This document shows, piece by piece, positions 1 to 7,419 of a DNA stretch of 14,421 nt. Under the pieces are notes generated by a model. That model saw nothing but the letters and a program-made list of their open reading frames with translations. It was not told the origin of the DNA and searched no databases. Position 1 is the stretch's first letter, and the number at the start of each line of letters is the position of its first letter. The position numbers were made by a program, and so were the translations under genes. This DNA comes from Bacteroidota bacterium. GTDB taxonomy: Bacteria; Spirochaetota; Spirochaetia; JABMQR01. The stretch is taken from positions 1 to 14,421 of the forward strand of contig JABMQR010000333.1 in the NCBI GenBank assembly GCA_013202335.1, given 5' to 3'.

Positions 1-2
1 GT

Positions 3-31
3 ATTGTACATAGATATATTGAAAAAGTCAA
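3..31 (-). promoter_or_regulatory. Minus-strand sigma-70 type promoter reading out of the window
   Basis: Read on the minus strand, TTGACT (complement of 26-31) is followed by exactly 17 bases and then TACAAT (complement of 3-8). Each hexamer differs from the consensus (TTGACA, TATAAT) by one base and the spacing is optimal. It would drive a leftward gene whose body lies outside the window, perhaps a divergently transcribed regulator or a mobile-element gene. No product can be named. The -10 hexamer overlaps one arm of the inverted repeat at 4-13/101-110. Confidence 0.5.
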
Positions 32-110
32 CCCTTAAAAAGACAAACAACTTCTTTATTAGCAGTGACTTACATTTTTGTGATGGATATATATGATGAG
101 CTATGTACAA
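4..110. repeat. Pair of 10-bp inverted repeats flanking the left intergenic region
   Basis: TTGTACATAG at 4-13 and its exact reverse complement CTATGTACAA at 101-110 face each other across about 87 bp. Each contains the palindrome TGTACA. One arm covers the -10 box of the minus-strand promoter and the other lies at the start of the small ORF at 93-281. They could be operator half-sites for a regulator of the divergent genes or the ends of a small inserted piece, or they could be chance in AT-rich DNA. Confidence 0.35.
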
Positions 111-281
111 AAATCAGCAGATTCAGGTTATAACATATTTCTTCTATACCTTGATCCGGAAGATCTCCACCTTGAGACCTCAGATGCGGATATGGAAGTG
201 AAAGAACTCCTTAAAGAAGCTGAAGAGATCGATATGCGGACATTGGAGAAAGAACACGCAATCCAAGGAGACAAAAAATGA
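93..281 (+). CDS. Small 62-aa ORF, probably the C-terminal remnant of a TRAP small permease (DctQ)
   Basis: The ORF ends in a TGA that overlaps the ATG of dctM (ATGA at 278-281), the arrangement usually seen between dctQ and dctM. A DctQ subunit would be a 4-helix membrane protein of about 150-200 residues. This ORF has 62 residues and no clear transmembrane segment. From about residue 18 it is acidic and helical, rich in Glu, Asp, Lys and Leu, like a cytoplasmic tail. In-frame stops at 36-38, 60-62 and 66-68 prevent it from extending left. No good Shine-Dalgarno precedes the ATG at 93. I infer that the membrane part of dctQ has been lost, perhaps by a rearrangement near the left edge. Homology to DctQ rests on position and coupling only, so a small unrelated protein or an untranslated remnant is also possible. 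Confidence 0.4.
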   Translation: MMSYVQKSADSGYNIFLLYLDPEDLHLETSDADMEVKELLKEAEEIDMRTLEKEHAIQGDKK

Positions 282-1558
282 TTTTACTACTTGTAAGTCT
301 GGCTGTATGCCTGGTAATCGGAATTCCAATAGCTTTCTCCCTGGGTGTTTCAGCGATGTCCTACTTTCTTATTTATCGACCAGAGTTGATTAGTATTTTA
401 CCACAGCGGATTTTTTCAGGATTTAACAGTGAAGCAATGATAGCATTGCCTCTGTTTATATTGATGGGTCAGTTAATGAATGATAGTGGTATAACAAGAA
501 GAATTATCGATTTTAGTAATTTAATATTTGGAAAACTGAAGGGTGGACTTGGTTGTATCAACGTTTTTGCCAGTATGATTTTTGGAGGGATTTCAGGTTC
601 TTCATCTTCTGATACAGCCTCTGTAGGGGCTATATTGATTCCGGAAATGGAAAAACGCGGCTACCCGAAAGAATTTGCTGCAGGTATAACTGTTGCATCT
701 TCCACCATGGGTATGATCATTCCCCCGAGTGTTCCTATGATTCTTTATTGTGTAACAGCGGAGCAGTCTGTTGGTAAATTGTTTCTCGGCGGTGCTATAC
801 CCGGGATATTGATCGGTTTGTTCCAGTTGGTAATAAACATTACGATCTCCTACAAAAGAGACTACCCGCGAGAAGATTTTACCTACTCTGCAAAATTTAT
901 CTTTAACACGGTAAAAACTTCCTTAATTGCTTTGATAATGCCGTTATTTGTAGTTGGAACGGTAGTTATAGGAATCGCAACGGCAAATGAGTCGGCAACA
1001 TTCGGCGTAATGTACTCAATTATTGTCGGTTTGTTAATTTTTAGGGGTTTGAAAATTAAGAAGCTGCCGCAGCTGTTTCTTTCTGCTATAAAAACCTGCT
1101 CTTCAATTATGATTATTATCGCAGTATCACAATTGTACATCTGGATTCTTTCCCTGGAAAATGTCCCCCAGGCGATTGCAGGTTATGTTATAAATCTAGA
1201 TCTACCGCCAACATTGCTGCTCACAGTAATTATGGGAATAATTCTGGTCGCCGGAACCTTTATTGATGTAAGTCCTGCAATTCTTCTGATTACTCCTGTG
1301 TTCCTGCCGGCAGCAGTAGCTGTTGGTATTTCTCCGATACAGTTTGGAGGGTTGTTGATTACCGGCCTTGCTGTTGGTGCAGTAACGCCTCCTGTTGGAA
1401 CATGCCTGAACGTTGCAGCGGCTATTTCAAAGCTGGAAATAGGTACGATATTTAAAGGAGCAACACCCTTCCTGATCGGGAATCTTGCAACCCTTTTTCT
1501 GATTTGCTTCATTCCGCCTATAACGACATTTTTACCCACATTGTTTTACGGCTATTGA
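278..1558 (+). CDS. dctM: TRAP transporter large permease subunit (DctM family)
   Basis: Encodes the 426-residue large membrane subunit of a tripartite ATP-independent periplasmic transporter, which carries the ion-coupled transport step in the inner membrane. The protein is hydrophobic throughout, with about a dozen membrane segments. It shows the family's glycine/serine-rich stretch GGISGSSSSDTASVGA near residues 103-118, the PEMEKRGYPKEFAAG loop, and the MGMIIPPSVPMI motif near residue 150; a repeated TPPVGT motif lies in the C-terminal half. Length matches the family. The ATG at 278 has AAGGAG at 265-270. A complete system needs a periplasmic DctP and a DctQ; neither is intact in the window. 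The next gene starts 9 bases downstream, so it is co-transcribed with the dehydrogenases. Substrate is unknown; the neighbours suggest a cyclitol, sugar acid or related compound. Confidence 0.93.
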   Translation: MILLLVSLAVCLVIGIPIAFSLGVSAMSYFLIYRPELISILPQRIFSGFNSEAMIALPLFILMGQLMNDSGITRRIIDFSNLIFGKLKGGLGCINVFASMIFGGISGSSSSDTASVGAILIPEMEKRGYPKEFAAGITVASSTMGMIIPPSVPMILYCVTAEQSVGKLFLGGAIPGILIGLFQLVINITISYKRDYPREDFTYSAKFIFNTVKTSLIALIMPLFVVGTVVIGIATANESATFGVMYSIIVGLLIFRGLKIKKLPQLFLSAIKTCSSIMIIIAVSQLYIWILSLENVPQAIAGYVINLDLPPTLLLTVIMGIILVAGTFIDVSPAILLITPVFLPAAVAVGISPIQFGGLLITGLAVGAVTPPVGTCLNVAAAISKLEIGTIFKGATPFLIGNLATLFLICFIPPITTFLPTLFYGY

Positions 1559-1567
1559 GGTGATTAT

Positions 1568-2470
1568 ATGAAAAAAATTGGTGTTGTTGGACTTGGTGAT
1601 ATGGGAATGGGCATAGCGTTCAATCTCCTAAAAAACGGTTTCCAGGTAACAGGATTTGACCTGAATGAAGAGAGGCTGTCGTATTTTGCCGGGAAAGGCG
1701 GGAGTCAGGCAGTTAATACTGCCCAGGTGGGATCAGAATCAGAAGCTGTATTTGTAATGGTGCTAAACGCAGTGCAGGCAAAACAGGTTATCCTTGGTGA
1801 TGACGGTTTAGCAGCTCATATGGCAGCAGGCAGCGTGATACTTATCACGGGAACAATTGGGCGCAGCGCAGTAATTGAAATTGCGAAAGCTCTTTCTGAA
1901 AAAGGAATCAAACTCATCGATTCCCCCGTTAGCGGGGGGAGGGCCGGGGCTGATGGCGGTACACTGACACTTATGGCTTCCGGTGATGATGATACCTTTG
2001 ATAAATGCAGTGAACTCTTAAGCGCGATAGCAAAAAATATAAATCATGTAGGAAAAGAACCTGGTCAGGGGCAAACGGTTAAACATGCATTATCTGCCTT
2101 GACAGGATCCTGCTATGTGGGAATCTTCGAAGCACTGGTACTTGGTGCAAAAGCCGGCGTTGACATGGGTTCGCTGTATGATGTGATAAGTACCAGTTCG
2201 GTGGGGAATTTTATATTCAGGGATAGTGCCAGGCTTATTATGGAGCGAAAATTCAAGGGAACCGGCAGCCATATCGGGACTATGTTCAAGGATCTCGGCC
2301 TGAGCATGCAGCTTGCCAGAGACTGCGGGGTATCCATGCCGTTAACCGGTGTAGCAATGGAAATGTTTCAAGCGGGAATATCAACATTTCCCGATGAAGA
2401 TAATTGGTCTATTGTGAAAATTCTGGAGCAGATTGCCGGTACGGAAGTGAGAATCGGGAATACAAATTAG
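1568..2470 (+). CDS. NAD(P)-dependent beta-hydroxyacid dehydrogenase (GarR/3-hydroxyisobutyrate dehydrogenase family), copy 1
   Basis: A 300-residue member of the beta-hydroxyacid dehydrogenase family, which interconverts 3-hydroxy acids and semialdehydes, for example tartronate or malonate semialdehyde. The N-terminal Rossmann fold has GLGDMG (G8, G10, G13), and Asp31 ends the second strand, which favours NAD over NADP. The substrate loop DSPVSGG is at 118-124. The catalytic lysine is K172 in GQGQTVKHAL. The Asn usually found three residues after the lysine is Leu here (L175), so the substrate may differ from the standard enzymes. AGGTGAT overlapping the dctM stop acts as ribosome binding site. 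The following gene (2528-3418) is a paralogue, roughly half identical by eye, sharing the C-terminal block DNWSIVK.LEQIAGTEV. The specific substrate cannot be read from the sequence. Confidence 0.85.
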   Translation: MKKIGVVGLGDMGMGIAFNLLKNGFQVTGFDLNEERLSYFAGKGGSQAVNTAQVGSESEAVFVMVLNAVQAKQVILGDDGLAAHMAAGSVILITGTIGRSAVIEIAKALSEKGIKLIDSPVSGGRAGADGGTLTLMASGDDDTFDKCSELLSAIAKNINHVGKEPGQGQTVKHALSALTGSCYVGIFEALVLGAKAGVDMGSLYDVISTSSVGNFIFRDSARLIMERKFKGTGSHIGTMFKDLGLSMQLARDCGVSMPLTGVAMEMFQAGISTFPDEDNWSIVKILEQIAGTEVRIGNTN

Positions 2471-2482
2471 TTTAACTAATTT
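2464..2482 (+). other. AT-rich hairpin between the paired dehydrogenase genes
   Basis: AAATTAG (2464-2470, which includes the stop codon of copy 1) and CTAATTT (2476-2482) form a perfect 7-bp stem with loop TTTAA. There is no run of T after it, so it is not a convincing terminator. It could mark an mRNA processing or stability element, or be chance in an AT-rich spacer. Confidence 0.3.
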
Positions 2483-2527
2483 AAAATTTGAAGACCTTCT
2501 GGGCAAATAGTATTAGGAGACAACAAC

Positions 2528-3418
2528 ATGAAAAACATAGGAATTGTTGGTCTTGGTGACATGGGTATCGGATTATCGAAAAACATTCTTAAAGCGGGTT
2601 TTTCGTTAAAGGGTTTTGATCTTCGGGAAGCAAGGCTTAACATGCTGTCCGAGCTGGGGGGAGTTCCGGTTACTTCACTGAAAGAGGTAAGTAACGGAAG
2701 TGATCTGGTTTTCGTTATGGTTCTGAATGGTGCACAGGTAAAATCAGTTGTACTTGATGAAAACGGGCTTCTTGACAATATGAAGAAAGGATCCTGTATT
2801 ATCGTTACAGCCACAATAAATCCATCAGAGGTCAAAGCCTTAATTGATCAGGCTGCTGAAAAAGGGATTAATCTTATAGACAGCCCTGTAAGCGGTGGAA
2901 AAAGCGGTGCTGAAAACGGTACGCTCACCATGATGACCGCGACAACCAAGGAAGTATTTGATAACCATCAGAACATTCTTACTGCAGTTGGTAAAGACAT
3001 ATTTCATGTAGGTGATAAAGTTGGACAGGGACAAACAGTTAAGGCCTCACTCCAGGCTCTTATCGGATCAAGTTTCACTGCTATTTTTGAAGCGCTCGTA
3101 TTGGGTACCAAAGCAGGAGCTGATCCACGAATTTTATACGAAGTATTTTGCTCAAGCGGTGTCGGAAGTAATCTCTTAAAAGGATGCGGGGAACTGATTC
3201 TGGAAAGAAAATTTGAAAATACCGGCAGCCATATTGGAACAATGTACAAAGACCTGGGAATTTCAATGAGCATGGCCAAAGAGAATGGCTGTTCCATGTT
3301 TACTGCATCAGCAGCATATGAACTTTTCAGGGCTGGAATGTCTCTTTTCCCGGAAGGAGATAACTGGTCAATCGTGAAACTTCTTGAGCAGATTGCCGGT
3401 ACAGAAGTGAAAGGCTAA
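2528..3418 (+). CDS. NAD(P)-dependent beta-hydroxyacid dehydrogenase (GarR/3-hydroxyisobutyrate dehydrogenase family), copy 2
   Basis: A 296-residue paralogue of the preceding gene, colinear along its whole length. GLGDMG lies at residues 8-13, Asp31 ends the second strand (NAD-type), DSPVSGG is in the middle, and GQGQTVKASL carries the catalytic lysine. As in copy 1 the usual Asn three residues after the lysine is Leu, so both belong to the same unusual subfamily. A strong ribosome binding site, AGGAG at 2515-2519, precedes the ATG. The two copies diverge most in the region before the substrate loop and in the C-terminal substrate-binding helices, as expected if they handle two related substrates, form a heteromer or work at different steps. 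It is followed 38 bases later by the TIM-barrel gene. Confidence 0.85.
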   Translation: MKNIGIVGLGDMGIGLSKNILKAGFSLKGFDLREARLNMLSELGGVPVTSLKEVSNGSDLVFVMVLNGAQVKSVVLDENGLLDNMKKGSCIIVTATINPSEVKALIDQAAEKGINLIDSPVSGGKSGAENGTLTMMTATTKEVFDNHQNILTAVGKDIFHVGDKVGQGQTVKASLQALIGSSFTAIFEALVLGTKAGADPRILYEVFCSSGVGSNLLKGCGELILERKFENTGSHIGTMYKDLGISMSMAKENGCSMFTASAAYELFRAGMSLFPEGDNWSIVKLLEQIAGTEVKG

Positions 3419-3456
3419 TTTGGAATATTCAAAACAATAAGAGCAGGAGAAACAAT

Positions 3457-4326
3457 ATGTCAGAGTTAAAATTAGGTATTATTACCGACGGAATAAGTCA
3501 GGATGTGGAAACATCTTTCAAATTCCTGAATGAAGTGGGAATTGAGTACGGAGATCTTCAGTTTTTCTGGGATAAGGAAATTGGGGATCAGACAGATGAT
3601 GAAATTAAAAAAATAAAAAAACTGATGAAGGAATACAGCATCAAGATCGGCTGCCTTACCCGCCACAACTTCGCCGGGCTGCCTGCAAAGATGGAAACTC
3701 TCAAAAGTGATGCATATAAGCAGCATATGGAAAAATACAAAAGGTGCTTTGAAATTGCCAATGAGCTGGAATGTCCTATAGTAAGAATTATGAGCACTAA
3801 AAAAGATATGATCCTATTCGGTACCCATGGTGCTGATAAATGGGTGACGGCAAGTGGAGCCTGGGATGCACAGGTGGAATTGTATCGGGAACCGGTAGCG
3901 TATGCCGAGAAGATGGGAACTATGATCGTGACAGAAAACTGCAATGGCGGTCAGGTTACATCAAACTACCTTGCAGTAAAACTGATCGAAGAACTGGGAA
4001 CAGATATCCTTAAAATTCTCTGGGATCCCTGTAATGCTATGTATTGTACAGAGAGTCCTTTTCCGGAAGGTTATGACAGAGGAAAGAAACATTTCGGCCA
4101 TATTCATATAAAAGACGCGAAAATAGATATTGCAAAAGCCTCTGTTGAGTTCCGTTCTCTCGGCCAGGGCGATATGGCATCCTACCTTCTTGATATAGCA
4201 AATGCACTAAAGGCAGACAATTATCAGGGTATTGTTTCACTTGAAGCAAATTATAGACCTGAAGGAAAAGATTTTGTTGATGGAACCCGCTCATCAATCG
4301 ATCACTTTAAGAAAATATTCGGGTAA
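3457..4326 (+). CDS. Sugar phosphate isomerase/epimerase family TIM-barrel protein
   Basis: A 289-residue protein of the xylose-isomerase-like TIM-barrel superfamily (AP endonuclease family 2 fold), whose members include IolI inosose isomerase, IolE, hydroxypyruvate isomerase and ketose 3-epimerases. Likely metal ligands lie where the fold expects them: E160 (TENCNGG), D190 (LWDPCNA), H215/H217 with D220 (HIHIKD) and E263 (SLEANY). No signal peptide is seen, so it should be cytoplasmic. AGGAG at 3445-3449 sets the ATG. In this operon an isomerase or epimerase of an inosose, or of the ring-opened product, is plausible. It is not similar enough to any one characterised enzyme for me to name the substrate; the IolI role is inference from context. 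Confidence 0.8.
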   Translation: MSELKLGIITDGISQDVETSFKFLNEVGIEYGDLQFFWDKEIGDQTDDEIKKIKKLMKEYSIKIGCLTRHNFAGLPAKMETLKSDAYKQHMEKYKRCFEIANELECPIVRIMSTKKDMILFGTHGADKWVTASGAWDAQVELYREPVAYAEKMGTMIVTENCNGGQVTSNYLAVKLIEELGTDILKILWDPCNAMYCTESPFPEGYDRGKKHFGHIHIKDAKIDIAKASVEFRSLGQGDMASYLLDIANALKADNYQGIVSLEANYRPEGKDFVDGTRSSIDHFKKIFG

Positions 4327-4386
4327 GTGGTACAGGGAAGCCGGCGCTTGGGGTAGAGCTTTTCAGACATAAAAAGGCGGCGGTTG

Positions 4387-5412
4387 ATGGATACACCGGT
4401 AAGGACTGCACTGGCAGCCTTTGGTAGATCAGGAAGAATATTCCATGCACCTTTACTTGAACAGAATCCTCTGTTTACCATACATGCGGTTCTTGAGAGA
4501 AGTAACATTCTCTCAAGAACATTTTTTCCGGAATGTAAAATTTACCGGGATTATGACCAACTACTTCAGGATAATGATATAGAACTGGTAATTGTTAACA
4601 CACCGGATTCTCTGCATTTTGATATGACCCTGAGGGCCTTGCGTGCGGGGAAACATGTTGTTGTTGAAAAACCCTTTACCCAATCCTACAAAGATGCGGA
4701 AATATTGATACTTGAGGCTGAGAAAAGAGGACTGGTACTTACCGTTTTCCAGAACAGGCGCTTTGACGCGGATTTCCTCACAGTCCGGAATATTGTTAAG
4801 TCCGGGGTTCTGGGAAAAATTGTTGAATGCAGTGCCCGTATGGATAAATATGTTCCGGAGATATCTTTAGCATGGAGAGAGACTGATAACGGAACCAACA
4901 GCAGCCTGTTTAACCTCGGATCACATATCATAGATCAGATGCAAAACCTATTTGGAAAACCTGATGCAGTGACTGCAGTTCTAAAAAACCTTCGCCCAGA
5001 GAGCGCTGTTAAAGATTACTGCGATCTCACTTTGCACTACCCGGAACTTGTGATAAAGGTAATGAGTTCATATGTAGCACTTGAACCATCCCATCGGTTT
5101 TATATAAACGGAACGTTCGGTTCTTTTATATCTTATCAGCCCGGGCTGCAGCAGCAGGGGGCTTGGGGGGATGAAGAGTGTACGGGACAGAACTTTTATC
5201 TTGCCTTAGCAAGCCGCCACGATCAGAATCGTATGCGGGAGCAGGTAACTCCTGAAAAAAATAATCATCGAAAATTTTATGAACAGGTTTGGGGTGCTGT
5301 TAGGGGCATCGGGTCACCTCCTGTTCTTCCTGAAGAGGCGCTGCTGACGATGCAGATCCTGGAAAAGGCTTTTCAGAGCAGTGCGGAAAAACGAACAATT
5401 TCAATAATATAG
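4387..5412 (+). CDS. Gfo/Idh/MocA family oxidoreductase, scyllo-inositol dehydrogenase (IolW/YdgJ)-like
   Basis: A 341-residue NAD(P)-dependent oxidoreductase. I take the ATG at 4387 rather than the TTG just before it. From memory it resembles Bacillus subtilis IolW (NADP-dependent scyllo-inositol dehydrogenase) along its length: SGRIFHAPLL at the N-terminus, VVEKPFT with E94-K95-P96, NRRFDADFLTV, LGSHIIDQ and a C-terminal EKRTI. K95 and H180 are the expected catalytic Lys and His. Two departures are visible: the first Gly of the nucleotide-binding GxGxxG is Ala (A11-G13-G16), and the Asp that normally stands four residues before the catalytic His is Asn (N176). It probably interconverts an inositol with its ketone, supplying or consuming the substrate of IolE. 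The ribosome binding site is weak (purine-rich AAAAAGGCGGCGG). Confidence 0.82.
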   Translation: MDTPVRTALAAFGRSGRIFHAPLLEQNPLFTIHAVLERSNILSRTFFPECKIYRDYDQLLQDNDIELVIVNTPDSLHFDMTLRALRAGKHVVVEKPFTQSYKDAEILILEAEKRGLVLTVFQNRRFDADFLTVRNIVKSGVLGKIVECSARMDKYVPEISLAWRETDNGTNSSLFNLGSHIIDQMQNLFGKPDAVTAVLKNLRPESAVKDYCDLTLHYPELVIKVMSSYVALEPSHRFYINGTFGSFISYQPGLQQQGAWGDEECTGQNFYLALASRHDQNRMREQVTPEKNNHRKFYEQVWGAVRGIGSPPVLPEEALLTMQILEKAFQSSAEKRTISII

Positions 5413-5536
5413 AAAAAACACAGAGACACGGAATAGATAATGGTTATAAGGCAAAAAGAAGCTTTTAAGAGAGGATATAACAGCATTACAGAGAGTGATG
5501 GAACCTATAGGGAAACGAGTAGAGGAGATGGAAGGT
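5413..5536 (+). other. 124-bp leader before iolD
   Basis: The longest gap between genes inside the catabolic operon. It is purine-rich (for example ACACAGAGACACGG) and holds a 45-codon ORF from 5440 that overlaps the start of iolD out of frame. That ORF has a poor ribosome binding site and no recognisable protein features. No clear promoter, hairpin or riboswitch was identified. Confidence 0.3.
5523..5527 (+). promoter_or_regulatory. Ribosome binding site that fixes the iolD start
   Basis: AGGAG lies 9 bases before the ATG at 5537 and directly abuts the in-frame ATG at 5528. The spacing therefore selects 5537, which also gives the N-terminus (MKTIRLTTGQALI) expected for IolD. The in-frame GTG at 5495 and ATG at 5498 would add unconserved residues. 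Confidence 0.6.
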
Positions 5537-7411
5537 ATGAAAACTATCAGATTGACAACAGGACAAGCATTAATTAAATTCCTTGACAATCAGTATGTAA
5601 GTTTTGATGGCAAAGAGAATAAATTTGTAGAGGGCGTTTTTGGTATTTTTGGGCATGGCTGTGTTCTGGGAATAGGGGAAGCCCTGCAGGAACAGAATCA
5701 TAACCTGAAATTTTACATGGGGCATAATGAGCAAGGTATGGCACATGCCGCAATTGCGTTTGCCAAGCAGAATAACCGGAAAAAAATTATGGCGGTAACC
5801 AGCTCCATAGGACCGGGGGCACTCAATATGGTTACCGCAGCAGGTCTTGCCACGGTAAACAGAATACCGGTTCTTTTTCTTCCGGGAGATTCTTTTGCCT
5901 GCAGACAGCCGGATCCTGTTCTTCAGCAGGTGGAAGTCTTTCATAATGCGGGAATTTCGGCAAATGATGCTTTTCAGCCGGTGTGCCGGTATTGGGATAG
6001 GGTAAGCAGACCGGATCAGCTGATGACAGCGGTAATCAATGCAATGAGGGTTTTGACAAGTCCGGCAGATACCGGGGCTGTGTGTATTGCCTTGCCGCAG
6101 GATGTGCAGGCAGAAGCATACGATTATCCTGTAGAATTCTTTAGAAAGCGGGTTCATTATATTGAGCGGCATGAGTTGGGGCGGATCGCAGCTGACAGAG
6201 CTGCCGAAATAATTATGCATAAGGAAAAACCTATTATTATTTGTGGAGGCGGGGCCAGATACTCGGAAGCAGGGGAGACTCTTGCAGCTTTTGCAAAAGA
6301 ATTTTCAATACCCTTCGGGGAAACTCAGGCCGGGAAAGGGACTATTGTTTGGGATCACCCTATGAACCTTGGAGGGATTGGGGTAACCGGAGGCTTAGCG
6401 GCGAATATGATCGCTAAAGATGCTGATTTGGTAATAAGTGTCGGTTCCCGCCTCTCAGACTTTACCACTTCCTCAAAATGGCTTTTCCAGCGGGACGATC
6501 TGGATATACTCTCCCTTAATGTTTGTGGTTTTGATGCTTATAAGATGGATGCTGTCCCTTTTATTTGCGATGCAAAAGCAGGGTTGGAGGCAGTGGCTGC
6601 TGTGTTGAGAAAAGAACACTATAAATCAGCATACACCAAGGAAATTTCCCGGGCAAAAGAGTTGTGGAATACAGAGGTTGATAGTCTGTACTCCGGAGAC
6701 AGCAGTGAAATGGGTTATAATCAGCTTCATGCTGTCGGTCTGATGAATGATAAGTTTTTTGATAAAAATGCAATTATTGTGGGAGCCTCAGGGAGTCTCC
6801 CGGGAGACCTTCAGCGGGTATGGCGTGTAAGAGGTGTTAATACGTATCACATGGAGTACGGATTTTCCTGTATGGGGTATGAAGTTTCCGGGGCATTTGG
6901 GGCAAAGCTTGCCGCTCCAGATCAGGAAGTGTATGCGATGGTCGGGGATGGGTCTTTTGTAATGCTCCACTCAGAACTGCTGACATCAATTCAGGAGGGC
7001 GTTAAAATCAACATCATGCTCTTTGATAATAATGGCTTCGGCTGCATTGATAATCTTCAGCGGTCACAGGGAATTCCCAAGTTCGGATGCGAGCTGAAAT
7101 ACCGCAACCCGGTAACACAGCGTCTTGATGAGGGCGGTAAGTTAATCCCGGTAAGCTATGCAAAGATCGCAGAGGGGTATGGATGTAAAGTCTGGACTGT
7201 ACGTAATGCCGACGAGCTTAAAGCGGCTCTGACAAAGGCAAAGGGAAGCACCGTTTCAACACTTATAGATATTAAAGTGGATTTTGATTCAATGTCAGAT
7301 GGATATGAATCGTGGTGGCGTGTAGGAACCCCGGAAATATCACCAAAAAGAGCAGTTGAGATAGCGTCAAAAGAGATCAGAGAAAAAACTAGTCAGGCAA
7401 AACCCTACTAA
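5537..7411 (+). CDS. iolD: 3D-(3,5/4)-trihydroxycyclohexane-1,2-dione hydrolase (IolD)
   Basis: A thiamine-diphosphate enzyme of the acetolactate-synthase superfamily that opens the ring of the diketone made by IolE, giving 5-deoxyglucuronate. The 624-residue protein follows Bacillus IolD closely: RLTTGQALIKFL near the N-terminus, NEQGMAHAA with the ThDP-activating glutamate E65, RQPDPVLQQVE, PVCRYWDR, a central cofactor-binding-like domain, GASGSLPGDLQRVW, and EYGFSCMGYEVSGA. The ThDP/Mg motif runs from GDGS at 470 to NN at 498-499. The C-terminal DGYESWWRVG block is also IolD-like. Length matches the family (about 637 residues in Bacillus). The IolE gene follows 8 bases after the stop, so the two successive enzymes are encoded side by side. 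This is one of the surest functional calls in the window. Confidence 0.95.
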   Translation: MKTIRLTTGQALIKFLDNQYVSFDGKENKFVEGVFGIFGHGCVLGIGEALQEQNHNLKFYMGHNEQGMAHAAIAFAKQNNRKKIMAVTSSIGPGALNMVTAAGLATVNRIPVLFLPGDSFACRQPDPVLQQVEVFHNAGISANDAFQPVCRYWDRVSRPDQLMTAVINAMRVLTSPADTGAVCIALPQDVQAEAYDYPVEFFRKRVHYIERHELGRIAADRAAEIIMHKEKPIIICGGGARYSEAGETLAAFAKEFSIPFGETQAGKGTIVWDHPMNLGGIGVTGGLAANMIAKDADLVISVGSRLSDFTTSSKWLFQRDDLDILSLNVCGFDAYKMDAVPFICDAKAGLEAVAAVLRKEHYKSAYTKEISRAKELWNTEVDSLYSGDSSEMGYNQLHAVGLMNDKFFDKNAIIVGASGSLPGDLQRVWRVRGVNTYHMEYGFSCMGYEVSGAFGAKLAAPDQEVYAMVGDGSFVMLHSELLTSIQEGVKINIMLFDNNGFGCIDNLQRSQGIPKFGCELKYRNPVTQRLDEGGKLIPVSYAKIAEGYGCKVWTVRNADELKAALTKAKGSTVSTLIDIKVDFDSMSDGYESWWRVGTPEISPKRAVEIASKEIREKTSQAKPY

Positions 7412-7419
7412 TAAGTGAG

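Noticed and set aside
1..96. Open frame at the left edge (31 codons to TGA at 94-96)
   Set aside because: It has no recognisable motif, is very AT-rich and overlaps a convincing minus-strand promoter, so coding is not supported.
93..98. Plus-strand promoter GTGACT-17-TATATA just before the small ORF
   Set aside because: Both hexamers match the consensus at only about four of six positions and the -10 overlaps the ORF start; too weak to annotate.
4041..4046. Further TGTACA sites inside genes (for example near 1136 and 4041) as extra operators
   Set aside because: The 6-base palindrome is expected by chance at this frequency, and these copies lack the full 10-base match.
5440..5577. 45-codon ORF overlapping the iolD start
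   Set aside because: It has a weak ribosome binding site and no recognisable protein features, and it overlaps a strong gene out of frame.
5570..6220. 216-residue minus-strand ORF inside iolD
   Set aside because: It is a shadow of the highly conserved iolD frame, with a composition typical of antisense ORFs (many Cys, His and Pro) and no domain.
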